35,339 nt of DNA from a virus. Of this stretch, positions 29,640 to 35,263 are shown in pieces. Within the stretch, counting starts at the first letter, position 1. Each line of letters begins with the position of its first letter. Under the pieces are notes generated by a model, which saw only the letters and a list, made by a program, of their open reading frames with translations, was not told the origin of the DNA and made no database searches. The stretch is taken from positions 1 through 35,339 of IMG/VR virus record IMGVR_UViG_3300046660_000259; one strand, written 5' to 3'. Both the position numbers and the translations under genes were made by a program.

Positions 29640-29914
29640 GACAGGGCGGCTTCCATCGTCGAAACATCACGGCGCGAACCGCCGTCAAGAGAGTTGGAAG
29701 CGGCAAGGTACAGTTCGCTGTCGACGCCTTGAAAGCCTTTGAAGTGGACACACCAACCGATGGTCTCGCGATAGACGATGAAGGTTTTACCGTCCGCGGT
29801 GACACGGTAGCGGCCGGGCTCGAATTCGAACAACGAGCCGCATGTGCCTTGCGCGGTGCGGCTGCGCAAGTAGCAAAGAACGATCGTTTCGATTTTTTCT
29901 GCGGTGTTCATCAT
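29636..29914 (-). CDS. Small protein upstream of the methyltransferase (92 aa)
   Basis: Starts at MM (29914 or 29911) after GGGGGATAGAG. MNTAEKIETIVLCYLRSRTA, then GSLFEFEPGRYRVTADGKTF and WCVHFKGFQGVDSELYLAAS. The alpha/beta look is of a small single-domain protein. The stop overlaps the methyltransferase start (ATGA), so co-translation and possibly partnership with it are likely. Not recognised. Confidence 0.65.
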   Translation of the reverse strand: MMNTAEKIETIVLCYLRSRTAQGTCGSLFEFEPGRYRVTADGKTFIVYRETIGWCVHFKGFQGVDSELYLAASNSLDGGSRRDVSTMEAALS

Positions 29915-29929
29915 TGCTCTATCCCCCGG

Positions 29930-30172
29930 TTAGATCGCGATGGCTTGCGCCAGATGCTTGAAGTAGTGGCAGACATCGCCGTTACGAAAATCGATCTTGA
30001 CCACCATCGACTTAATCCCGGCCTGTTCGTGAGCGGGTGCGTTCTTGATTGCTTCGATCACGCAAGCGAGGGGAATGTAGTTCGGGCCTGACTTGCCGTT
30101 GACAGTGAACACCTGTTCAAGATCAAGGCCCTTTTCGTTGATGAAAGTTTCAAGCCACTTGGTGAAGGTCAT
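29930..30172 (-). CDS. Small protein behind promoter copy 7 (80 aa)
   Basis: The start at 30172 (MTFTKWLETFINEKGLDLEQ) follows GGGAGCGG; the longer frame from 30226 covers the promoter. Continues VFTVNGKSGPNYIPLACVIE and a helix-strand end (MVVKIDFRNGDVCHYFKHLA). First gene of the cassette that includes the methyltransferase. Resembles small phage proteins of unknown function. Confidence 0.7.
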   Translation of the reverse strand: MTFTKWLETFINEKGLDLEQVFTVNGKSGPNYIPLACVIEAIKNAPAHEQAGIKSMVVKIDFRNGDVCHYFKHLAQAIAI

Positions 30173-30201
30173 TGGTGCCGCTCCCGTTTGCCGATGACCA
30201 G

Positions 30202-30230
30202 ACCATAGGGCGGCACGCCCTATCAATCAA
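30202..30230 (-). promoter_or_regulatory. TAGGGC operator-promoter copy 7
   Basis: Leftward -35 TTGATT (30230-30225), 17-base spacer, -10 TATGGT (30207-30202). Half-sites TAGGGC 30206-30211 and GCCCTA 30217-30222. The upstream gene ends KIVVD-stop across the -35. Confidence 0.87.
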
Positions 30231-30387
30231 CAACTATCTTCGAGTCCGGAAACAATCTTTTTGCGGCCTTGTCGGCGTCTTTAAACAGAGCCTTGCTGTC
30301 GACGCGAACGCCCTTGCTATTGAAGATCAACCACCGGCCGTTGACTCGACGGATAGTTACGGTTGTTGGTTCTTTCCAGACGCTCAT
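30223..30387 (-). CDS. Small basic protein (54 aa) ending inside promoter copy 7
   Basis: ATG 30387 (MSVWKEPTTVTIRRVNGRWL) overlaps the preceding stop (ATGA); a 180-codon open frame extends further upstream but has no support. IFNSKGVRVDSKALFKDADK and AAKRLFPDSKIVVD. A three-stranded sheet plus a helix is plausible. Its last codons and TGA are read from the -35 region of promoter copy 7. Confidence 0.65.
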   Translation of the reverse strand: MSVWKEPTTVTIRRVNGRWLIFNSKGVRVDSKALFKDADKAAKRLFPDSKIVVD

Positions 30388-30554
30388 TCTTCCATGTTCC
30401 TCAAATAGACGGCTTCGACGATCGCACAATGAACGTCTAGGCCAAGGCTGTTGCCAAGAAGCCAAGGCAACCAAGACGGAGACCAGAGCGCGTGCGGGTT
30501 GGTGCGGTCGTTCAAGAGGCCGGCGTGATAGCCGTTGTCGTATGGTGTGGTCAT
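30384..30554 (-). CDS. Small protein, possibly Rmf/CrpP-like (56 aa)
   Basis: ATG 30554 with AGAAGG upstream, in an ATGA overlap with the preceding gene. MTTPYDNGYHAGLLNDRTNP, then SWLPWLLGNSLGLDVHCAIV. The YxxGYxAG-x5-NP opening echoes Rmf-type proteins, with a Trp-rich middle. Tentative. The stop overlaps the next ATG. Confidence 0.5.
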   Translation of the reverse strand: MTTPYDNGYHAGLLNDRTNPHALWSPSWLPWLLGNSLGLDVHCAIVEAVYLRNMEE

Positions 30555-30787
30555 GCCGCAACCTTCTGCTTCTTGCGGGAGCGCCACCAAGCCAGTTCAC
30601 GAATCTTCCGCTCTTCGTCTGAGAGCAAGCCGTTCCCGCAATCACAACGCAGGCTAGCAATCGCTGCCGGCATCGCACCGGCCACGAGACGCCAGTTGCG
30701 CCAATCGGCACCATCTGAATGAACGGAGCGTTCAAGGTCCAGAGTGCCTTTGCCGTGACGATCAACCGTCCGATATTCGATTGCCAT
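30551..30787 (-). CDS. Small protein leading the leftward operon at 30.8 kb (78 aa)
   Basis: ATG 30787 (MAIEYRTVDRHGKGTLDLER) after GGGGGAACG. Continues GADWRNWRLVAGAMPAAIAS with a CDCGNGLLSDEERK segment and a basic tail (WWRSRKKQKVAA). A Cys-x-Cys is present but no full metal site. First gene of the only early leftward operon without a TAGGGC module; it lies behind two TAGC-type operator-like sites. Confidence 0.65.
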   Translation of the reverse strand: MAIEYRTVDRHGKGTLDLERSVHSDGADWRNWRLVAGAMPAAIASLRCDCGNGLLSDEERKIRELAWWRSRKKQKVAA

Positions 30788-30809
30788 TTTCGTTCCCCCG
30801 ATTCCAGTG

Positions 30810-30824
30810 TCGCTAGAATAGCTA
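30810..30824. promoter_or_regulatory. TAGC-type operator-like 15-mer, site 1
   Basis: TCGCTAGAATAGCTA matches site 2 (30856-30870) at 12 of 15 positions in the same orientation. On the minus strand it contains TATTCT, which with TTGCGG 16 bases upstream could be the promoter for the 30787 gene. So a protein bound here would cover the -10. Confidence 0.5.
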
Positions 30825-30855
30825 CACGATCGCGCGCCGCAAAGCAAGCCCCATG

Positions 30856-30870
30856 TAGCGAAAATAGCTA
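30856..30870. promoter_or_regulatory. TAGC-type operator-like 15-mer, site 2
   Basis: TAGCGAAAATAGCTA, with TAGC-N7-GCTA dyad symmetry, 46 bp from site 1 in the intergenic region between the divergent genes at 30787 (-) and 30921 (+). Dyad size is typical of CI/Cro-type operators. Confidence 0.5.
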
Positions 30871-30920
30871 GCGTGTACCCGATGTATCTGCTACCGCTAC
30901 CTTAACGAGTAGGGGGCGGC

Positions 30921-31097
30921 GTGAACAAACCATGGGTACGAACGGCTGGATTCTGGATTGGGATTAGCGCCGGGGCTGCTCTCGCGGCGTGGATGTGGGC
31001 GGGAATGATTTTCGGGCCGCCATCTGGCAGCGCGGAGGCTGGGGACGTTAATCCGCCCCGGGAGCTACATCGGTGCCCGAAACCGACAGGCCCCTAG
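30921..31097 (+). CDS. Small membrane protein (58 aa), rightward
   Basis: GTG start after AGGGGGCGG. MNKPWVRTAGFWIGISAGAA, LAAWMWAGMIFGPPSG: one membrane helix at about 10-32 and a short Pro-rich tail. It is the only rightward gene in the right third of the window, divergent from 30787. It shares a palindromic CTAG stop with the convergent gene at 31094. Its orientation could mark it as a lysogeny-expressed gene; that is speculation. Confidence 0.55.
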   Translation: MNKPWVRTAGFWIGISAGAALAAWMWAGMIFGPPSGSAEAGDVNPPRELHRCPKPTGP

Positions 31098-31438
31098 CGG
31101 GCCGCCTGAGCGGCTGTGACGATGCCGTCTGTCAGGTAGACGTAATGGCCGGTTCCATAAACCCACTGCTCGTGCCGGTGGCCGGCTGTCAGGGTCTCAT
31201 TGACCCGGGCTGGCTTGCCCCAGCATGACTTGCGGACGCCTTCGGCCGTCTGCCCGATCTTCACCCCGCCTAGCCGATCGCACAGCGCCTTTTGATCGGC
31301 CTCACGCTTGACCGTATCGGCTCGCATTACGGCAATCTTCGCCCGCTGTTCGGCTAGCCACTGATCGGCCGCGGCCTGATCCGCGAGTGCTGGCGCGATC
31401 GTGGCGGCAAGGGTGGCGACAACCAAGGCGATACGCAT
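31094..31438 (-). CDS. Exported small protein, BamE/SmpA-like
   Basis: A 114-residue protein with a signal peptide (MRIALVVATLAATIAPALA, cleavage after ALA), a helical segment (DQWLAEQRAKIAVMRADTVK), and a C-terminal domain VKIGQTAEGVRKSCWGKPAR, then HEQWVYGTGHYVYLTDGIVT, which matches the BamE/SmpA-OmlA theme ('i..Gmt..eV....G.P......g....w.Y'). It would be periplasmic, perhaps modifying the envelope of a lysogen. GAGGA precedes the ATG. Separate from both neighbouring operons. Confidence 0.65.
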   Translation of the reverse strand: MRIALVVATLAATIAPALADQAAADQWLAEQRAKIAVMRADTVKREADQKALCDRLGGVKIGQTAEGVRKSCWGKPARVNETLTAGHRHEQWVYGTGHYVYLTDGIVTAAQAAR

Positions 31439-31734
31439 GCGGAATCCTCGCTGAAAGCGAGAGGCTAGCTCAGTAAGAAATACGATGCAAATTTCTGACA
31501 GAGACCTTCATTGCGCCATCGTCTGGGACAAGATAGACAAGCGCCGTTTTCGTCTTGGACTACTTTTCAAGATGTCTTGGAAATTCAATATAGGAAAAAT
31601 TGTCCAAGAGGCTTAAAACTTCAGTGAAATCAATGGGCTGCATTACCGATAGGGTATGACGGAGGTATTACATCATACGAAAAACATTGAGGTTTTTTGC
31701 GTTTTGTCCAAGCTGCTTTTGGCTATTGGACAAT
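31439..31734. promoter_or_regulatory. Gene-free AT-rich region with CTTGGACAA-type repeats
   Basis: No convincing gene. Six related elements occur: GGGACAAGA (31525), TCTTGGAC (31553), TCTTGGAA (31575), ATTGTCCAAGA (31599), TTGTCCAAG (31704), ATTGGACAAT (31725). The last two make an 8-bp inverted repeat (TTGTCCAA/TTGGACAA, 14-base loop). Several are about 21-24 bases apart, two helical turns. GTATGA and TCATAC (about 31656-31680) form another small inverted repeat. It must hold the promoter of the exported protein at 31438; the repeats could also be regulator, replication-initiator or integrase arm sites. Confidence 0.55.
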
Positions 31735-32202
31735 TTAGGTGGCCTTAAATCGAAAAATGAACCCGTCTCCGTGGGGCTTTGGCCTCTGCCCGGTCCACTG
31801 GTAAGTCTTCCCGTTCAGTGTGGCTTCGATCGTATACGAAGCCGCCATGTCAACTTCTGCTACCGGCCCGGTTATCGTCCCCTCCGTGGTCACGTTGACG
31901 GTGATGGGGTCGGTGGAGCGAAGGCCAGCAGCCGCCAAGGGGATATGGGTTCCGTCCCGCCACCCGCAGGGTGTGTCCGCCAACCGATACGCTAGCGCCA
32001 TTGAACTGCCGGGCGGATGGTAGCAGCCAAACTGGTCTATAGCCCCGCCCCGGGCGTCTACAGGGCTCTTTCCGTCCGACAGGTCGTATCGCTCGTACTC
32101 GGACCAACCACACCCCGGGCAGCCGTAGGGGCCGCATTCGACCCCGACTCCAATGTCGACTTCGACCCGGTCGCAGGGCTCATTGCATTTGGGGCAGTTC
32201 AT
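31735..32202 (-). CDS. Zinc-ribbon protein at the end of the integrase operon (155 aa)
   Basis: The start at 32202 (MNCPKCNEPCDRVEVDIGVG) follows TGAGGAA; upstream codons belong to a small membrane gene in the other frame. C3xxC6, C10, C23 and GCPGCGW (C28, C31) make an N-terminal zinc ribbon. The rest is beta-rich (ITVNVTTEGTITGPVAEVDM, then YTIEATLNGKTYQWTGQRPK). The N-terminal type is common in phage 'restriction alleviation'-like small proteins (Lar family), but the C-terminal part is not recognised. Confidence 0.65.
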   Translation of the reverse strand: MNCPKCNEPCDRVEVDIGVGVECGPYGCPGCGWSEYERYDLSDGKSPVDARGGAIDQFGCYHPPGSSMALAYRLADTPCGWRDGTHIPLAAAGLRSTDPITVNVTTEGTITGPVAEVDMAASYTIEATLNGKTYQWTGQRPKPHGDGFIFRFKAT

Positions 32203-32212
32203 GGGCGGTTCC

Positions 32213-32344
32213 TCAGGGAGAGCGAGTAAGTGAATGATATAGGTCGGCCAGATTGGCGCGGACGACCTCTTTCGGCGGCTCGGTGTAGTTGGCAATGAGC
32301 CAGCCGAAGAACAGTCCGGTAGCGAATACGAATATCATTCTCAC
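32213..32344 (-). CDS. Small membrane protein (43 aa)
   Basis: GTG at 32344 (MRMIFVFATGLFFGWLIANY) after AAGGAGCG; one membrane helix at about 3-20, then TEPPKEVVRANLADLYHSLT and RSP. The stop lies in the repeated CTCCCTGAGGAA junction, which serves as ribosome site for the zinc-ribbon gene. An ATG two codons later is an alternative start. Function unknown. Confidence 0.55.
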   Translation of the reverse strand: MRMIFVFATGLFFGWLIANYTEPPKEVVRANLADLYHSLTRSP

Positions 32345-32359
32345 TTCAGCGCTCCTTGC

Positions 32360-32530
32360 TCATGGAGTCTCATCTTCTGAGATCAGCGGATAAGGTGCGA
32401 CTTCCGCCTTGATCGGGGTCGCATCGTCTGGGCGCCTACCTCGGATGAATTTAACAACCCCGCCGTATTTGGGGAACCAAAACACTCCGTGCGCCCAATC
32501 GTCGTCTTCTGGCTTGTTGTGTTCGGTCAT
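32360..32530 (-). CDS. Small protein (56 aa)
   Basis: ATG 32530 overlaps the preceding stop (ATGA), with CTGAGGAA as ribosome site. MTEHNKPEDDDWAHGVFWFP, then KYGGVVKFIRGRRPDD, an acidic N-terminus and a beta-hairpin-like, Trp/Phe-rich core. Resembles short phage proteins of unknown function. Support is from coupling and ribosome site. Confidence 0.55.
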   Translation of the reverse strand: MTEHNKPEDDDWAHGVFWFPKYGGVVKFIRGRRPDDATPIKAEVAPYPLISEDETP

Positions 32531-32724
32531 CGGGGCTTCCTCAGGGAGTATAGGGCGTGGAACGCCGGGACGCAGTTCACCAATCCATCTTGTTCGTTAG
32601 CGGCTCGGCCCATGAGATAGTATGAATCCAACTTTTCTAGCGTACCGGACTCTCTCAATTTTTCAATATCTCGAAGCCCTTGCGGGTTACGTGCAAAAAA
32701 CTCTTTAGCTTCTTGTTTGGTCAT
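32527..32724 (-). CDS. Small helical protein (65 aa)
   Basis: ATG 32724 after CTGAGGAA. MTKQEAKEFFARNPQGLRDI, EKLRESGTLEKLDSYYLMGR, then DGLVNCVPAFHALYSLRKPR. Helical and basic, overlapping the 56-residue gene by 4 bp. No recognised family. Confidence 0.6.
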   Translation of the reverse strand: MTKQEAKEFFARNPQGLRDIEKLRESGTLEKLDSYYLMGRAANEQDGLVNCVPAFHALYSLRKPR

Positions 32725-32734
32725 GCTCGATTCC

Positions 32735-32923
32735 TCAGGGAGAGCGAGGTAGTGGCTGACTAAGAGAACTGGCGGATACTGTTAAGCCGCTAGCAGGCCA
32801 CCGATTTTGTTTTTCGATATACTTGATCGTATACATCAGGGCATCGATCAACTCCTCCCTCGAAAGATCGATAAGAAACTTGCCGCGATATGTGATTTTT
32901 TCAGCGCTCAAAAGGTCCATCAT
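32735..32923 (-). CDS. Small helical protein (62 aa)
   Basis: Begins MMDLLSAEKITYRGKFLIDL at 32923 or 32920, five bases after the previous stop with GTGAGGGA upstream; the frame is open to 32959 but that lies inside the preceding gene. SREELIDALMYTIKYIEKQN is an amphipathic helix. The end (SLSQPLPRSP) is encoded by the repeated CTCTCCCTGAGG junction. Confidence 0.55.
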   Translation of the reverse strand: MMDLLSAEKITYRGKFLIDLSREELIDALMYTIKYIEKQNRWPASGLTVSASSLSQPLPRSP

Positions 32924-32927
32924 TCCC

Positions 32928-33152
32928 TCACTTCGTGACTGATTGCCCATCACTGCCACTCACAAACGAAAACTCTCGAATCTTCCCGGTCCAAAAATCT
33001 TGCGCCTTGGCGGCTGCCTCGCAATCCGCCTTGGTCTTGCCGTAGGTGACGACGTGAGTCCGCTCACCATCCCAGCCGATCAAGAGAACCTGCTTCAGGT
33101 CGTGTTTTTCGGCTACCGCCTTCGCGGTAGCGATCGGGATACGTCTGGGCAT
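32928..33152 (-). CDS. Small protein downstream of integrase (74 aa)
   Basis: ATG 33152 after GAGGGAG, sharing a base with the previous stop (TAATG). MPRRIPIATAKAVAEKHDLK, then QVLLIGWDGERTHVVTYGKT and AAAKAQDFWTGKIREF. This 'IPi..Ak.iA.ky...qViliaWDG...HvvTyG.t..dc..AA' sequence is a well-conserved small family I have seen in phages and rhizobial genomes, without a known function. Confidence 0.7.
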   Translation of the reverse strand: MPRRIPIATAKAVAEKHDLKQVLLIGWDGERTHVVTYGKTKADCEAAAKAQDFWTGKIREFSFVSGSDGQSVTK

Positions 33153-33298
33153 TAATGAATCTCCCTCGTGAGTTCCCGCCAAGCGTCCCGGTGTATGCGC
33201 TGGGCTTCAATGAATTCCGTTTGTGCCGACGCGTAAGCTTTAGTAGCTTTGTCTAGCCGTTCCTTGGTCTTCATCAGGTGGTCGTTTTTGTCGTACAT
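33152..33298 (-). CDS. Small coiled-coil protein (48 aa)
   Basis: ATG 33298 overlaps the integrase stop (TGATG); MYDKNDHLMKTKERLDKATK, then AYASAQTEFIEAQRIHRDAW and a short basic end. Continuous helix with heptad-like spacing. Both ends are coupled to neighbours, which supports translation. It could be an integrase accessory factor, but no such protein is recognised. Confidence 0.6.
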   Translation of the reverse strand: MYDKNDHLMKTKERLDKATKAYASAQTEFIEAQRIHRDAWRELTREIH

Positions 33299-34377
33299 CA
33301 CGCACCCCTCTTTGTTGCAGCCGCAGCAAGCTTCTTCTGATTGGCGGCCTTCGTGTAGCGCTCAACTTCCTTCATGGTCGTGTGTCCGGTGATAGACATA
33401 ATTTCCTTTTCGGTCGCGCTGTTGTCGGCAAGCCGGGTTGCTGCAGCCTTTCGCAAGCCGTGCGATCGGCCGGGGACGTTCGCAGCTATGCAGGCGCCCG
33501 CGAAAAACTCGGTGAAGCTCGCCCGCGTGTGAGGCTTGCCGCTCGCTTGAGCCAGAAACGTCTTCGTTTCAATTCCATCAATCAATTTTTCAAGCTCCGG
33601 ACGAAGCGGGATTTGCAAATGAACCGGCTTGCTATTCCTGTTTTTGTGTTGCGTGAAATCCAACCATTTGCCGTCTTCGTGCTGCTTCACGTGCTCCGGC
33701 CCGAACTGCCGAACGTCGGAAGCCCGCTGCCCGGTGTAGAGCAGCAAGCCAAGTGCTAGCCGTTCTTGCGTCCCCATGGCCCATGTAGATTCGAACGTCT
33801 CGACTTCCTCAAGAGTCCACGTGTGGTGACCGTCAGCATTCTTCGGCTTCAATCGACGGAAGGCCGCAGCCGGATTCGTCTCGATATGATCGGCGTCGAC
33901 AGCCCAACGAAAGAGAACATGCAGCGCCTTCACGATCTCGTTTGACATGCTTGGCGTTTCGGCGTGCCGGTCGCGGATGGCGCGGACAGCTTGCCGGTTC
34001 CAAGCTGTCAACGGCACGTCACCGAAGAGAACCTTGCTGCCGTCTTTGATCGGCATGCGAGCGACGCGGCGATAAATGCGACCACGCATCGGCTTTGACA
34101 ACGCGTCGTCAAGCCCCTTCCACTCGCCAGTTTCGTAATACTGTTCAAGAAGCCAATTGAAATCGTTCACCTTGCGCGGCACGATCGGCCCGGGTGTGAT
34201 CGCCACAACGTTTTCGCCACCCATCGCCGCGGCCCAACGGGCCATGAACGCTGGAGTCCACGGCACGCCTTCAATGCGAACCTTCGGCTTCTTTGGGCGG
34301 CGAAAATAGAATCGCTCTTTCTTGTCCGGCCCGATGTCGCACGTGATGTATTTGGGCAGCTTGCGGCGGGTGGTCAT
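33298..34377 (-). CDS. int: Tyrosine recombinase integrase
   Basis: A 359-residue protein with all catalytic residues: R218 in TGQRASDV, K245, H306xxR309 in HGLRK, H332 in GHTT and Y341 in ERYTKAA. The N-terminal part has arm-binding-like segments and a core-binding SAM-like domain (about 70-175). It integrates or excises the phage at an attachment site. It is the sixth gene of a leftward operon beginning at 35238, not preceded by its own promoter. No attP core was identified. Confidence 0.92.
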   Translation of the reverse strand: MTTRRKLPKYITCDIGPDKKERFYFRRPKKPKVRIEGVPWTPAFMARWAAAMGGENVVAITPGPIVPRKVNDFNWLLEQYYETGEWKGLDDALSKPMRGRIYRRVARMPIKDGSKVLFGDVPLTAWNRQAVRAIRDRHAETPSMSNEIVKALHVLFRWAVDADHIETNPAAAFRRLKPKNADGHHTWTLEEVETFESTWAMGTQERLALGLLLYTGQRASDVRQFGPEHVKQHEDGKWLDFTQHKNRNSKPVHLQIPLRPELEKLIDGIETKTFLAQASGKPHTRASFTEFFAGACIAANVPGRSHGLRKAAATRLADNSATEKEIMSITGHTTMKEVERYTKAANQKKLAAAATKRGA

Positions 34378-34383
34378 TGTGAA

Positions 34384-34611
34384 CTAACCGTTATCAGCGT
34401 GGTTGGCGTAGCGATTCAGAGCGTGCAAAATTCCAACCCGAGTCGGCTCAACATCGATTAGCTCAATGTCGCCTTGTTGGTCTATTACGTCTCCGGGGCT
34501 GTTCTTTCTCCAAACGTTTAGGGCCTTTTCGGCCTCGCGCCTACTTGCGAAGTATTCGTAGCCTGCGCTGGTCCCACCCTCACAGATGCGGTGAAGTTGA
34601 TAGAATTTCAT
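34384..34611 (-). CDS. Small protein upstream of integrase (75 aa)
   Basis: The start at 34611 (MKFYQLHRICEGGTSAGYEY) follows CAGGAAC; an in-frame extension upstream overlaps the next gene. FASRREAEKALNVWRKN is a helix and IELIDVEPTRVGILHALNRY a strand-helix end. This is a recognisable style of small phage protein ('f.s..eA......w') of unknown function, possibly an excisionase-like helper by position only. It ends six bases before the integrase. Confidence 0.65.
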   Translation of the reverse strand: MKFYQLHRICEGGTSAGYEYFASRREAEKALNVWRKNSPGDVIDQQGDIELIDVEPTRVGILHALNRYANHADNG

Positions 34612-34817
34612 TGTGATTGTTCCTGATAAATCTGGCCGTACATAAAAACCGGGGCTGCCGGCGGCAACTTGCACTCGTCCCAATGACGTGCGCCGCATGT
34701 GCTACAATAGAAATCGCAGCCAGAAAATTTGTCGAAGCGAATATCTGCGCTCGGGCACTCGCCCTCTTGTGCAAACCGCTTTCCGTCTCGCCTTGTGTAT
34801 CTTCTCGCGGTCATCAT
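34608..34817 (-). CDS. Small cysteine-rich protein (69 aa)
   Basis: MMTARRYTRRDGKRFAQEGE, then DFYCSTCGARHWDEC. Cys at about 21, 34, 38, 41 and 49 suggests a zinc-binding site in a basic protein. It overlaps both neighbours by 4 bp (ATGA). Either of two adjacent ATGs may be the start. Could be a DNA-binding accessory protein; not recognised. Confidence 0.6.
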   Translation of the reverse strand: MMTARRYTRRDGKRFAQEGECPSADIRFDKFSGCDFYCSTCGARHWDECKLPPAAPVFMYGQIYQEQSQ

Positions 34818-35014
34818 TTGCCTACCGTAACCTTTTCGCTTCTAACTCCAACGGGACGACTGTCGTTGGCATCAATCCATTTTTGAGCGTACGCCACCGC
34901 TTCAACGCGAGTTTTAAAATTCTTTTGAATCGGTATGTGCGTGCGGCCATCGTACACAACAACAGCCTTGTAGCCACACACGCCGTTCTTTCTGGCCGAT
35001 GCCGTCTTGTTCAT
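34814..35014 (-). CDS. Small basic alpha/beta protein (66 aa)
   Basis: MNKTASARKNGVCGYKAVVV, then YDGRTHIPIQKNFKTRVEAV and AYAQKWIDAND. A three-stranded sheet followed by one helix with an 'F.tr.eA..yA..wi' end looks like an AP2/LSD1-type small DNA-binding or arm-binding fold. It overlaps both neighbours by 4 bp. Tentative. Confidence 0.6.
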   Translation of the reverse strand: MNKTASARKNGVCGYKAVVVYDGRTHIPIQKNFKTRVEAVAYAQKWIDANDSRPVGVRSEKVTVGK

Positions 35015-35238
35015 TTGTAATACCTATTTTGCTTGCGACGGAAAGAAGAGACGGCTGGAAACTGTTTTGACATTGAGTCATTCTGATCGCGCCATCCGAC
35101 TGCCCAATCAGAACCGTCCTGCTCTTGGCCGGCCATGTAACGCTGAATACCGCGGACAACTTCGCCGCGGTGCGGATTAGCGTCCGACTTGGCGCCGCTA
35201 AGGCGGGCATTCTTTCCGGCTTCGTACTGGGTTGTCAT
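35011..35238 (-). CDS. Rmf/CrpP-like small protein leading the integrase operon (75 aa)
   Basis: The start at 35238 (MTTQYEAGKNARLSGAKSDA) follows AAGGGATGG; an ATG nine bases earlier is possible. The pattern YxxGxxAxxSG, ANPHRGEV and SDWAVGWRDQND resembles the Rmf/CrpP fold, here with a longer middle (MAGQEQDG). First gene behind promoter copy 8, heading the operon that contains the integrase. Assignment by pattern only. Confidence 0.55.
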   Translation of the reverse strand: MTTQYEAGKNARLSGAKSDANPHRGEVVRGIQRYMAGQEQDGSDWAVGWRDQNDSMSKQFPAVSSFRRKQNRYYK

Positions 35239-35263
35239 TGGAGCCATCCCTTGCTGCTCACCC

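Noticed and set aside
30223-30765. A 180-codon leftward open frame
   Set aside because: It covers two better-supported genes in another frame; only the last 54 codons have a coupled start.
31460-31490. tRNA-like GGCTAGCTCAGT segment
   Set aside because: The stretch resembles a tRNA D-arm, but no acceptor, anticodon or T-arm pairing follows.
32543-32560. Another TAGGGC site (TATAGGGCGTGGAACGCC)
   Set aside because: Only one half-site is present, it is inside a coding region, and no TTGAC lies at the right distance.
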